This document shows positions 49,936-57,708 of a stretch of DNA of 64,000 nt, piece after piece (positions within the stretch are counted from its first letter, which is position 1; every line of letters begins with the position of its first letter). A program made the position numbers and the translations under genes. Origin of the DNA: Jeotgalibaca sp052266715 (lineage in GTDB: Bacteria; Bacillota; Bacilli; Lactobacillales; Aerococcaceae); assembly GCA_052266715.1 (NCBI GenBank), contig JBQPRB010000001.1; one strand, 5' to 3'. A model generated the notes under the pieces. The model worked only from the letters and a program-made list of their open reading frames with translations, did no database searches and was not told the origin of the DNA.

Positions 49936-51051
49936 ATGAAAAGTAGAGCTGCAGTCGCATTTAAGCCTGGAGAACCACTTCAGATTGTCGAGATCGATGT
50001 TGAAGAGCCAAAAGCAAATGAAGTTTTAGTCAAAATATTATATACCTCGGTTTGTCATACCGATGCTTTTACCCTTTCAGGGGATGATCCAGAGGGTGTT
50101 TTCCCATCCGTTTTGGGCCACGAAGGTGCTGGCGTTGTTGTTTCCGTAGGTGAAGGTGTGACATCTGTTGTACCGGGGGATCACGTAATACCGCTATACA
50201 CTCCTGAATGTGGTAAATGTAAATTCTGTCTGTCAGGTAAAACGAATCTTTGTGGCGCTGTCCGCGAAACACAAGGTAAAGGTTTGATGCCGGACGGTAC
50301 GACGCGTTTTTCCTATAATGGCGAACCCGTTTACCACTATATGGGAACAAGTACATTCAGTGAATACACGGTCGTGAATGAAATCAACTTGGTAAAAGTT
50401 GAACCTGAAGCACCACTTGATAAAGTCTGCCTATTTGGTTGCGGTGTTACAACTGGTATCGGCGCTGTCCATAACACAGCAAAAGTTGAAGAAGGTGCTG
50501 TCGCAGCTGTCTTTGGGATGGGTGCAATCGGATTAGCCGTTATCCAAGGTTTGGTCCAAGCGAAAGCAAGCCGGATTATCGCCATTGATTTAAATGAAGA
50601 CAAATTCGAACTTGCCAAAAAAATGGGTGCGACCGACTTCATCAACCCTGCTAAATTTGACAGACCGATTCAAGAGGTCATTGTTGAAATGACGGACGGC
50701 GGTGTCGATTACAGCTTTGAATGCATCGGTAATGTACACGTTATGCGTCAGGCTCTTGAATGTTGTCATAAAGGTTGGGGCGAAAGCACCATCATTGGGG
50801 TTGCCGGTGCTGGTCAAGAAATTTCCACCCGTCCTTTCCAACTTGTTACTGGTCGCGTTTGGCGCGGTTCAGCTTTCGGCGGAGTCAAAGGCAGATCAGA
50901 ACTACCTGCCATGATTGGCGAATTTATGGATGGCAAGATTGATCTTGATTCATTCATTACACACCACTTGAACTTTACTGATATCAATGAAGCTTTCGAT
51001 CTACTACATAAAGGTGAATCAATCCGTACCATTCTAACTTACGAGGAGTGA
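49936..51051 (+). CDS. frmA: class III alcohol dehydrogenase / S-(hydroxymethyl)thiol dehydrogenase
   Basis: A 371-residue zinc alcohol dehydrogenase of class III, which oxidises the hydroxymethyl adduct of formaldehyde with glutathione or a similar thiol. Catalytic zinc site CHTDAF (Cys near residue 40) and GHEGAGVV, structural zinc site CGKCKFCLSGKTNLC, and the class III signature FSYNGEPVYHYMGTSTFSEYTVV are visible. NAD binding is at GMGAIGLAVIQG. AGAAGGAA precedes the ATG. Followed after 4 bp by the formylthiol hydrolase gene. Confidence 0.92.
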   Translation: MKSRAAVAFKPGEPLQIVEIDVEEPKANEVLVKILYTSVCHTDAFTLSGDDPEGVFPSVLGHEGAGVVVSVGEGVTSVVPGDHVIPLYTPECGKCKFCLSGKTNLCGAVRETQGKGLMPDGTTRFSYNGEPVYHYMGTSTFSEYTVVNEINLVKVEPEAPLDKVCLFGCGVTTGIGAVHNTAKVEEGAVAAVFGMGAIGLAVIQGLVQAKASRIIAIDLNEDKFELAKKMGATDFINPAKFDRPIQEVIVEMTDGGVDYSFECIGNVHVMRQALECCHKGWGESTIIGVAGAGQEISTRPFQLVTGRVWRGSAFGGVKGRSELPAMIGEFMDGKIDLDSFITHHLNFTDINEAFDLLHKGESIRTILTYEE

Positions 51052-51055
51052 AACC

Positions 51056-51889
51056 ATGCAATTGGAATTAATCCAGAATATTCGTGCATTTAACGGGGAA
51101 CAACGGAAATATCAACACTATTCCGATTCCCTCCAATGTCAAATGACATTCAGTCTCTATCTACCGAGAAACGAAGAGCAAAAGTCCCTACCACTGATTT
51201 GGTGGTTGTCTGGTTTGACCTGTACCGATGATAACTTCAGCCAGAAGAGTGGCTTCCAACGGCTGGCAGATAAGCATCAGGTTGCCGTAGTCGTTCCGGA
51301 TACATCCCCGCGTGGCGAAGACGTTCCCGATGATGAAGGCTATGATTTGGGACAAGGTGCCGGCTTTTATTTAAATGCCACCCAAGAACCTTGGGCAAAA
51401 CATTACCAAATGTATACCTACCTCATCGAAGAATTGTCAGAAATAGTGAAATCCCTAATCCCGAACTTTTCTGGCAAGGAGAGCATTATGGGCCACTCGA
51501 TGGGCGGGCACGGGGCCTTGGTTCTCGGCATGAAAAACAAAGAACGGTTTAATTCCATCTCAGCATTCTCACCAATCACGAATCCAATTCAAGTTCCTTG
51601 GGGGCAAAAAGCCTTCACTGCATACTTGGGTGATGATACTAACAAGTGGTTGGATTGGGATGCCACTGAATTAATCAAAACAGCCAGTGATATACCGATA
51701 TTGATTACCCAAGGTAGTGCAGACGGATTCTATCCGGAACAACTTGACGAAACAGCATTTTTGGCTCAAGCTTCTGCGAACAATGCACAAGTCACCTACG
51801 ATAAACAGGAAGGATATGACCATAGTTATTTCTTCATTGCAACATTTTTGGAAGAGCACTTTGCCTTCCATATGAAGCATTTGAAGTAA
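51056..51889 (+). CDS. frmB: S-formylglutathione hydrolase
   Basis: A 277-residue serine hydrolase (esterase D family) that hydrolyses the S-formyl thiol made by the upstream dehydrogenase, giving formate. The nucleophile Ser is in GHSMGGHGAL, and the family marks WWLSGLTCTDDNFSQKSG and PDTSPRGEDVPDDEGYDLGQGAGFYLNAT are intact; Asp and His of the triad follow (QGSADGFYPEQ; GYDHSYFFIA). RBS GAGGAGTG overlaps the end of the dehydrogenase gene. Second gene of the HxlR-controlled operon. Confidence 0.93.
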   Translation: MQLELIQNIRAFNGEQRKYQHYSDSLQCQMTFSLYLPRNEEQKSLPLIWWLSGLTCTDDNFSQKSGFQRLADKHQVAVVVPDTSPRGEDVPDDEGYDLGQGAGFYLNATQEPWAKHYQMYTYLIEELSEIVKSLIPNFSGKESIMGHSMGGHGALVLGMKNKERFNSISAFSPITNPIQVPWGQKAFTAYLGDDTNKWLDWDATELIKTASDIPILITQGSADGFYPEQLDETAFLAQASANNAQVTYDKQEGYDHSYFFIATFLEEHFAFHMKHLK

Positions 51890-51914
51890 TGACACCCTCC
51901 AATTTCTGTAGGAG

Positions 51915-52078
51915 TGCGGCGTTCCGATATTAATAAGCCGTTAAAAGCCGCACTTTTCCCCAAAGTGCGGTTTTTAGAATTATTCAGATTACTAAACGCC
52001 GCATTTATTGGAAAAAAGCGGCGTTCATAAACCAACTTCCTTCACCAACGCCGCACTTGAGACTCTAAGTGCGGCGTT
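51915..52078. repeat. 51-bp-period palindromic array G (AACGCCGCA family, seven arms)
   Basis: TGCGGCGTT-type arms start at 51915, 51966, 52017 and 52070; AACGCCGCA-type arms at 51944, 51995 and 52047. Steps are 51, 51, 53 and 51, 52 bp. Spacers are 20, 13, 20, 13, 21 and 14 nt, the same order as in array F. One unit has the variant pair AAAGCCGCA and TGCGGTTTT, which still pairs. The spacer sequences differ from those of F. It lies in a convergent junction after the frmB-like gene. Confidence 0.92.
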
Positions 52079-52133
52079 CACTCGTTTTCCCTGTGCTAAT
52101 CGCCACATTAAAAACCCGGTCAAGCCTTTTTGT

Positions 52134-53036
52134 TTAATCGTCCAAACTCATCCCCAATAACTCAATGTAGCGCAGGGCTGTCATACTCAAAGTATGGAAA
52201 TCGTTGGTAATATAGCCTATTTCAATCTCTTCATCCGTTTCCAAGGGGACAGCGACGATGTCTTCGCCATTTAATTCTTTGTTCAAATTTCCGGAACTGA
52301 TGGTGTAACCATTTAAACCAATCGCCAAATTAAATAAGGTAGCGCGGTCCGTCACGATAATCGATTTAGGTGAGGGGTGATCCGCCAATACCTCTTCCCA
52401 ATAGTAGAAGGAATTGTGTTTACCTTGTTCGAAACTCAGCTTGGGATAGGGCTCCAAATCCGCCAAAGTAACAGATTTCCTCTTAGCGAGGGGGTGTTTT
52501 TTAAAAACAAAGAGATGCGGATGGGCTGTTTTTAATGGATGGAAGGTTAAGTGCTGCTCGTCGAGTTTTGTCGTGATGACACGGTGATTGTAGTGACTGC
52601 GGTACAGGACGCCGATTTCACTCTTAAGATTTGCGACTTCCTCGATGATTTCATGCGTGCGCCCTTCGTTCAGGTTCGCCTGGTAATGTTCCGCGTCGAT
52701 TTCTTTCAGTAACTTAACGAAGGCTTCCACTACAAATGAATAATGATGCGCCGCGACACTGAAAATTCGCTTCGGCGATTCCTGGTCCTTGTAACGGCGG
52801 TTCATGAGTTCTACCTGTTCCAATACTTGATTGGCATATGCGAGAAATTCTTCCCCGTCCTTCGTCATAATAATCCCTTTGGCGCTACGGTTCAGGATTT
52901 GGATATTCATTTCTTTTTCTAAATTGGTGATGGCATTCGATAATGATGGCTGGGAAATGTAAAGTTCTTTGGCTGCCTGGGTAATGGAACCAGCTTCAAC
53001 CACTTGAACGAGATATTGTAAATGGCGGATGTTCAT
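52134..53036 (-). CDS. LysR family transcriptional regulator
   Basis: A 300-residue LysR regulator: N-terminal winged helix (MNIRHLQYLVQVVEAGSITQAAKELYISQPSLSNAITNLE) and a periplasmic-binding-type effector domain. It is divergent from the second MetE-like gene, and the region between them has ATAG/CTAT inverted repeats of LysR type. By analogy with MetR/CmbR/MtaR regulators of lactic acid bacteria, it likely controls that gene in response to sulfur amino acid status. AAGGAG precedes the ATG. Confidence 0.92.
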   Translation of the reverse strand: MNIRHLQYLVQVVEAGSITQAAKELYISQPSLSNAITNLEKEMNIQILNRSAKGIIMTKDGEEFLAYANQVLEQVELMNRRYKDQESPKRIFSVAAHHYSFVVEAFVKLLKEIDAEHYQANLNEGRTHEIIEEVANLKSEIGVLYRSHYNHRVITTKLDEQHLTFHPLKTAHPHLFVFKKHPLAKRKSVTLADLEPYPKLSFEQGKHNSFYYWEEVLADHPSPKSIIVTDRATLFNLAIGLNGYTISSGNLNKELNGEDIVAVPLETDEEIEIGYITNDFHTLSMTALRYIELLGMSLDD

Positions 53037-53050
53037 ATGTTTCTCCTTGT

Positions 53051-53113
53051 CATAGCTTTTTTCTATGGATAGTGACTATTTATAAGTATTATTAATGATA
53101 AGAATATTATAAT
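53051..53113 (+). promoter_or_regulatory. LysR-type binding sites and promoter of the second MetE-like gene
   Basis: CATAG (53051-53055) with CTATG (53063-53067), and ATAG (53069-53072) with CTAT (53076-53079), form two inverted repeats like MetR-type boxes. A TATAAT -10 box (53108-53113) has no good -35 box, which suits activation by the bound LysR protein. Confidence 0.55.
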
Positions 53114-53152
53114 ACAATGAGAACACTAAAACAAAAGAAGGAGTTTTTAAAT

Positions 53153-54325
53153 ATGACATCTAAACGTTTCCTAACAGTGGGTTCATTTTTGCGCCCTGCT
53201 GACTTATTAGAATATAAAGAGAAAATCGAACATAGAGACGATATCACCTACCCTTTTTACGAGGATTTCCAAGGGTACCGTGAGGCAGAGGAGCAAGCGG
53301 TCAAACAAATCGTCCAGGAACAAATTGAGGCCGGTTTGCCGGAGATTACAGATGGCGAGTTCTCCCGTTCACTTTGGCACCTCGACTTTTTCTGGGGATT
53401 CGAAGGGGTGCGCCGCTTCATCGCCGACCACGGTTATTTCTTTGAGGACGAAGCACACTCCCATGCGACGGACTACAGTTTCGAAACGCGCAAGGATATC
53501 GGGATTGAAATCACTGCTCCTTTGGCTAGCAAGGATCACCCTTTCATCGCCCACTATCTGCGTACCCGTGAATTGGCACCCGCAGACGTTGAAGTCAAAT
53601 TGACCATCCCTTCGCCAGGCCACCTTTACGGCGAGTTGACAGGACGTCCGGAATCTTTCAGTAACGTTTATGCGACTCCGGCTGAGTTAGCGGAAGGAAT
53701 GAAGGTTGCCTATACCCAATTCTTCGAACAGTATGCGGCTGTCGGCGGTAAGACTATTCAATTAGACGACTGCGTCTGGTCTCTTTTCGCCAAAGATAAC
53801 CCGACTGGTTTCCATAACAAAACAGATATGTCTGAAGAAGAAATCGAAAGTATCGCACTTGATTTCATCAACTTGAACAATGCGGCCATCGATGCTGCCC
53901 ATGCTGTCGGTTTAACAGTCTACACTCATAACTGCCGTGGCAACTATGCTTCCCGTAATGCCATGGCCGGTTCCTACGGTGAAGTAGCGAAATTTTTCCT
54001 GGAACGCCAAAACTATGACCGCTTCTATCTCGAATGGGATGATTCCCGTGCGGGCGGACTGGAAGCCTTGAAAGCTTTTGAGAATAAACCGGAAACCGAA
54101 GTCGTTTTGGGCTTCCTATCGAGCAAAACGTCAACATTGGCGGATGAGCAAAATGTATTGGCACAGTTGGAAGAAGCAACTAAATATGTCGATAAAGACA
54201 AGTTATATCTTTCCCACCAATGCGGATTCGCTTCCTGTGACTGCGGAAATGAACTTTCCACTGAGCAACAATGGGCGAAAATCAGCCAAGGGCAAGAGCT
54301 TGCTTTGGCATTCTGGGGCGAATAA
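53153..54325 (+). CDS. MetE-like cobalamin-independent methyltransferase (YxjG type), LysR-associated
   Basis: A 390-residue paralogue of the protein at 47315-48427 and also only the catalytic half of MetE. Zinc ligands: YTHNCRGNYAS, LEWDDSRAGG, LSHQCGFASCDCG. Compared with its paralogue it has an N-terminal extension and an insertion (HRDDITYPFYEDFQGY). ATG at 53153 follows AAGGAG; no T-box precedes it. Having two enzymes under two controls suggests different methyl donors or conditions. Confidence 0.9.
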   Translation: MTSKRFLTVGSFLRPADLLEYKEKIEHRDDITYPFYEDFQGYREAEEQAVKQIVQEQIEAGLPEITDGEFSRSLWHLDFFWGFEGVRRFIADHGYFFEDEAHSHATDYSFETRKDIGIEITAPLASKDHPFIAHYLRTRELAPADVEVKLTIPSPGHLYGELTGRPESFSNVYATPAELAEGMKVAYTQFFEQYAAVGGKTIQLDDCVWSLFAKDNPTGFHNKTDMSEEEIESIALDFINLNNAAIDAAHAVGLTVYTHNCRGNYASRNAMAGSYGEVAKFFLERQNYDRFYLEWDDSRAGGLEALKAFENKPETEVVLGFLSSKTSTLADEQNVLAQLEEATKYVDKDKLYLSHQCGFASCDCGNELSTEQQWAKISQGQELALAFWGE

Positions 54326-54329
54326 CATA

Positions 54330-54373
54330 AAAGAGGCGTTCGTGACTTTTAAATGGTCAACGAACGTCTCTTT
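54330..54373. terminator. bidirectional terminator between convergent genes
   Basis: AAAGAGGCGTTCGT pairs with ACGAACGTCTCTTT (one G-U), with an extra GAC/GTC pair inside the loop. Confidence 0.85.
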
Positions 54374-54386
54374 AATTTAATTTTAT

Positions 54387-55127
54387 TTAGCGGCCAACTG
54401 TCCAACCGCCATCCATCAAGACAGTCGCGCCATTCATATAGTTGGAGTCATCCGAAGCCAAGAAAAGTGCGAGATTGGCAATTTCCTCCGCTTTTCCGGC
54501 ACGTTGGTCGGGGATTTCCTTCAGGCGCGCTTCTTCAATGCCTTCAGTCATCGGTGTTTCGATGAAACCAGGCGCCAGCAAATTGGCCTTGATTCCTTTC
54601 GGTCCGAAGTCATAAGCTAGTTGCTTGGTGAAACCTTCAATGGCATGTTTTGTTGTCACATATGCCGTTCCCCCAACACCGGCAAACCGGGTCGCCTGTG
54701 AACCCAGATTGATGACAGTCCCGGATCCTTTTTCAACAAAAAGTGGCATGACTTCCTTGGTAGCGATGAATGGCGCCTTCACATTCAAGGCCATCAGGTT
54801 GTCAAAGGTATCCACGTCAGTATCGATAACATTTTCGTACTTGTCCAGAATCCCGGCGCCATTATAAAGAATATCAATCGTGCCATATTCATCGATTACC
54901 GTTTTAACACTTTCTTTTATCTGTGCCACATCCATTAAGTCTACCTTTACGAAAATGGCTTCACCACCTGCTGACTTAATCTCGTTCACAATTCTTTTTC
55001 CATCTTCTTCAGAACGGCCGGCCACCGCTACCTTGGCCCCTTCCGCTGCGAATTTTTTCGCACTCGCTTCGCCTAATCCGGACGTCCCTCCATAAACCAA
55101 AGCAACACGATTTTGTAATTTCCCCAT
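54387..55127 (-). CDS. SDR family oxidoreductase
   Basis: A 246-residue classical short-chain dehydrogenase: VYGGTSGLGEASAKKFA (cofactor loop), NGAGILD, the active-site Ser (INLGSQATR, where Ser sits two residues from the usual place) and YVTTKHAIEGF with Tyr and Lys. The C-terminus ends YMNGATVLMDGGWTVGR. The substrate is unknown. ATG at 55127 follows AAAGGGTGG. It is monocistronic with its own promoter. Confidence 0.9.
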   Translation of the reverse strand: MGKLQNRVALVYGGTSGLGEASAKKFAAEGAKVAVAGRSEEDGKRIVNEIKSAGGEAIFVKVDLMDVAQIKESVKTVIDEYGTIDILYNGAGILDKYENVIDTDVDTFDNLMALNVKAPFIATKEVMPLFVEKGSGTVINLGSQATRFAGVGGTAYVTTKHAIEGFTKQLAYDFGPKGIKANLLAPGFIETPMTEGIEEARLKEIPDQRAGKAEEIANLALFLASDDSNYMNGATVLMDGGWTVGR

Positions 55128-55158
55128 TACATCCACCCTTTCCTTTGTCATTGCTTTT

Positions 55159-55187
55159 ATTATAGATGTCCACTCCAGACAAGCCAA
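55159..55187 (-). promoter_or_regulatory. promoter of the SDR gene
   Basis: On the minus strand TTGGCT (55182-55187), 17 bp, TATAAT (55159-55164). Confidence 0.75.
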
Positions 55188-55197
55188 CCAAATTGCC

Positions 55198-55309
55198 TCT
55201 GCACACCTCTCGGGTAAATTGTTAGAGCTGTGCAGACTTTGGTCTATAGTGTGCATACCTTTGAGGCAGCCGTTCGTTGCTATGCAGACTATTATTTAAA
55301 GCCTGCACA
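55198..55309. repeat. 52-bp-period palindromic array J (TCTGCACA family, five arms)
   Basis: Arms: TCTGCACA (55198), TGTGCAGA (55229), TGTGCATA (55250), TATGCAGA (55281), CCTGCACA (55302). Spacers alternate 23, 13, 23, 13 nt, so like positions are 52 bp apart. The first hairpin has an extra CTCT/AGAG stem. It lies between the terminator of the U32 genes and the SDR promoter, both on the minus strand. Confidence 0.8.
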
Positions 55310-55334
55310 ATCAACCGGTGAGTTAAATTATAGT

Positions 55335-55368
55335 CAAAAAAAGGAATCCCCAAACCTCAGGGATTCCT
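55335..55368 (-). terminator. terminator of the U32 gene pair
   Basis: AGGAATCCC pairs with GGGATTCCT, followed by seven T residues on the minus strand. Confidence 0.9.
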
Positions 55369-55375
55369 CTCAATG

Positions 55376-56644
55376 TTATTTTTGGACAGCTTTGCGGCGG
55401 GTACGTTCCAATGATTTTCTGATCATGTCTTGCGGCTTGACCGGCTGACTCACTTTCATCGTAATGACCTGCATTGCGTGCGGAGCGGCATCGATGTTCG
55501 CGCCCTCTTCGTCCCAAATTTCTTCGATTGTTTCCATATGGTGGCGCATGCCCGGTCCGTAAAATTCTACCGTATCGCCAATCTTGAATTTATTCCGTTG
55601 TTGGATTGTGGCAATTTGCGTTTCAGGATCATAAGCCAATACCTGGCCAACGAATTTATAACGCGGCATCCGGCGACGTTCGCCGAACAATTGCTCATTT
55701 TCAGTTGGTTCCCCGTAGAAGAAACCAGTCGCCAACTCCCGTTGCGCCACTTTCCACAGTTCATCCACCCAATCCTGTTGCAACGCATAATTCTCTGGGT
55801 CTTCCAGATAACTATCAATCGCTTTACGATAAACATTCACAACCGTTGAAACGTAGTGAATCGACTTCATCCGACCCTCTATTTTCAAAGAGTCGATACC
55901 ATTTTCCACGATATCCGGAATGTGTTCAATCATCGAAAGATCAACGGCGCTCATGGAAAATGCTTCGTCAATTCCTTCTTCGCCTTTACCAACCATTTCG
56001 CGGTTACCTAACGTTGGTAGATCAAACAACCCGTATTTCCAACGACAGGATTGTGAACAACCACCACGGTTTGCGTCCCGATCAGCCATGTGGTTGGAAA
56101 GCACACAACGGCCGGAGTAAGCAATACACATGGCGCCGTGGATGAAAGCTTCAATTTCAACCGTTGTACGTTTACGAATTTCCGCCACTTCTGCCATGGA
56201 AACTTCCCGTCCCAACACGCAACGTGTCAAACCGGCTTCTTGCCAGAAGTTCAACGTTTCATAGTTTACTGCTGATTGCTGCGTTGATAAATGAATTTCC
56301 AAACCAGGCGCATCCATTGCCGCGATTTGCATCAAGGCTGGATCGGATACGATAATCGCATCAATCCCAATATCACGAATGGTCCGGAAAAATTCGCCCG
56401 CGCCAATTTCGTTGTTTTCATGGGTTACCATGTTTGCTGCTACATACACTTTTGCTCCGCGTTCATGGGCAAAAGCTACTCCTTCAGCCATTTCTTCAAA
56501 AGAGAAATTTCCTGCCCGGCTACGCAAGCCGTAAGCATCGCCACCGATATAAACAGCATCCGCACCGTAATGGATTGCTGTTTTTAATTTTTCAAGTGTC
56601 CCTGCTGGTGCCAGCAATTCAGGACGTTTTAATGTTTTAGTCAT
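55376..56644 (-). CDS. yrrO: U32 family protein, YrrO-type (tRNA hydroxylation)
   Basis: A 422-residue member of peptidase family U32. Marks are LLAPAGTLEKLKTAIHYGADAVYIGG at the start, the signature EAFIHGAMCIAYSGRCVLSNHM and the Cys-rich RGGCSQSCRWKYGL, which suggest an iron-sulfur site. Despite the family name, relatives YrrN/YrrO and E. coli TrhP take part in 5-hydroxyuridine formation at the tRNA wobble base. ATG at 56644 follows GGAAGGGGA. It lies 16 bp after the smaller U32 gene, so they form an operon. Confidence 0.9.
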   Translation of the reverse strand: MTKTLKRPELLAPAGTLEKLKTAIHYGADAVYIGGDAYGLRSRAGNFSFEEMAEGVAFAHERGAKVYVAANMVTHENNEIGAGEFFRTIRDIGIDAIIVSDPALMQIAAMDAPGLEIHLSTQQSAVNYETLNFWQEAGLTRCVLGREVSMAEVAEIRKRTTVEIEAFIHGAMCIAYSGRCVLSNHMADRDANRGGCSQSCRWKYGLFDLPTLGNREMVGKGEEGIDEAFSMSAVDLSMIEHIPDIVENGIDSLKIEGRMKSIHYVSTVVNVYRKAIDSYLEDPENYALQQDWVDELWKVAQRELATGFFYGEPTENEQLFGERRRMPRYKFVGQVLAYDPETQIATIQQRNKFKIGDTVEFYGPGMRHHMETIEEIWDEEGANIDAAPHAMQVITMKVSQPVKPQDMIRKSLERTRRKAVQK

Positions 56645-56660
56645 TTCGTCTGTCCCCTTC

Positions 56661-57581
56661 CTATTGAACCTTGTCCGCTGCATAGAGGAAGAAACCGGTA
56701 TCCAGTTCACGGTTTGCTGGGTGGTGTTTTTTCACTCGTTCATCCAGTTGTGAAACCTGTGCTTCGTTCCATTCACCTGATTCCAGAAGTTGACGCGCTT
56801 GGTCATATGCTTTGACCACAGCAACAAAATCTTCACCCGGTGTGTAGAGGCCGTCCAAATACCATTGTTTCGCGTTGATTCCTTCCAGCATCGGTAGTTG
56901 TTCCAACAAATGAATATCGTTGGTCGCAAATACGTGCGTGCCGTGCGAATCCTGATAAACAGAGTAATGCGTATCATCTTTCCCAGGTTCAGAAAGGAAA
57001 AGGTGGCGGTCTTCAAAGTTAAGGGGTTCTTTTTCGATAAAATTAAAGTAGTTGTCGAGCAGATTACGTTTGCTTTGCTGGATGCATTGCGCGCCGTAAA
57101 TTTGCGTCACAACGGGAATTTCAGCTTTTGGAAGCAAAAGTTCCAATTCCACATAAGGGACTTCCCGTGCCACCAAGGCTGCAACTGCGCCGTACTTTTT
57201 CCAAAAGTTCACTTGACCGCTGCTTGTGGTTAAAACGGAAGCATCGTAAATATACGGAATGTAGTATTCGGGATCTTTCATGATCTGGATAAGGCCTGTG
57301 TCGCCTACGAGCAGTTTGTCGACGTTCAATGCCTTCATGCGTTTCAAATAAGGGCGTGCAAGCTCAATTTTGTCATTGTGCAAAATCGCATTTGCGGCCA
57401 CAATGACCTGTTTACCTTGTTCATGTGCAAAAGTTACTAATTCGCCAATTTCTTCATCTGTTAAATGTCCCGGTAGACGTAAACCAAAGACCTCTTCACC
57501 TGTAACGACATAATCGGCGCCGTTTAACAGCACCTGTTTACCTTGTTCAAGCGATTCAGTTGTTGCAATCAACTCAATCAT
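56661..57581 (-). CDS. yrrN: U32 family protein, YrrN-type
   Basis: A 306-residue U32-family protein, first of the tandem pair. It has the TIM-barrel-like start (GADYVVTGEEVFGLRLPG, VIVAANAILHNDKI, KLLVGDTGLI) but a reduced Cys set (GAQCIQQSKRNLL), so the partner probably holds the cluster. In Bacillus the homologous YrrN and YrrO act together in tRNA wobble uridine hydroxylation. The RBS AAGAAGG precedes the ATG. Confidence 0.88.
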   Translation of the reverse strand: MIELIATTESLEQGKQVLLNGADYVVTGEEVFGLRLPGHLTDEEIGELVTFAHEQGKQVIVAANAILHNDKIELARPYLKRMKALNVDKLLVGDTGLIQIMKDPEYYIPYIYDASVLTTSSGQVNFWKKYGAVAALVAREVPYVELELLLPKAEIPVVTQIYGAQCIQQSKRNLLDNYFNFIEKEPLNFEDRHLFLSEPGKDDTHYSVYQDSHGTHVFATNDIHLLEQLPMLEGINAKQWYLDGLYTPGEDFVAVVKAYDQARQLLESGEWNEAQVSQLDERVKKHHPANRELDTGFFLYAADKVQ

Positions 57582-57708
57582 CTTTCAACCTTCTTTCATT
57601 ATTCAGTATATCCATTTTATATGTTTGTTTTAAAAATCACAATGGCAAAAAATGTGGATAACCCTTCCAATTTGGCTTTATCGATAAAAATTTCACATGA
57701 ATACGTTT

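Noticed and set aside
48441..52078. Possible CRISPR arrays at F and G (regular 51-bp units with 20-nt unique spacers)
   Set aside because: Repeats are short simple palindromes whose inner part varies, spacing alternates 13/20, the same design exists with unrelated arms at other loci, and no cas genes are present.
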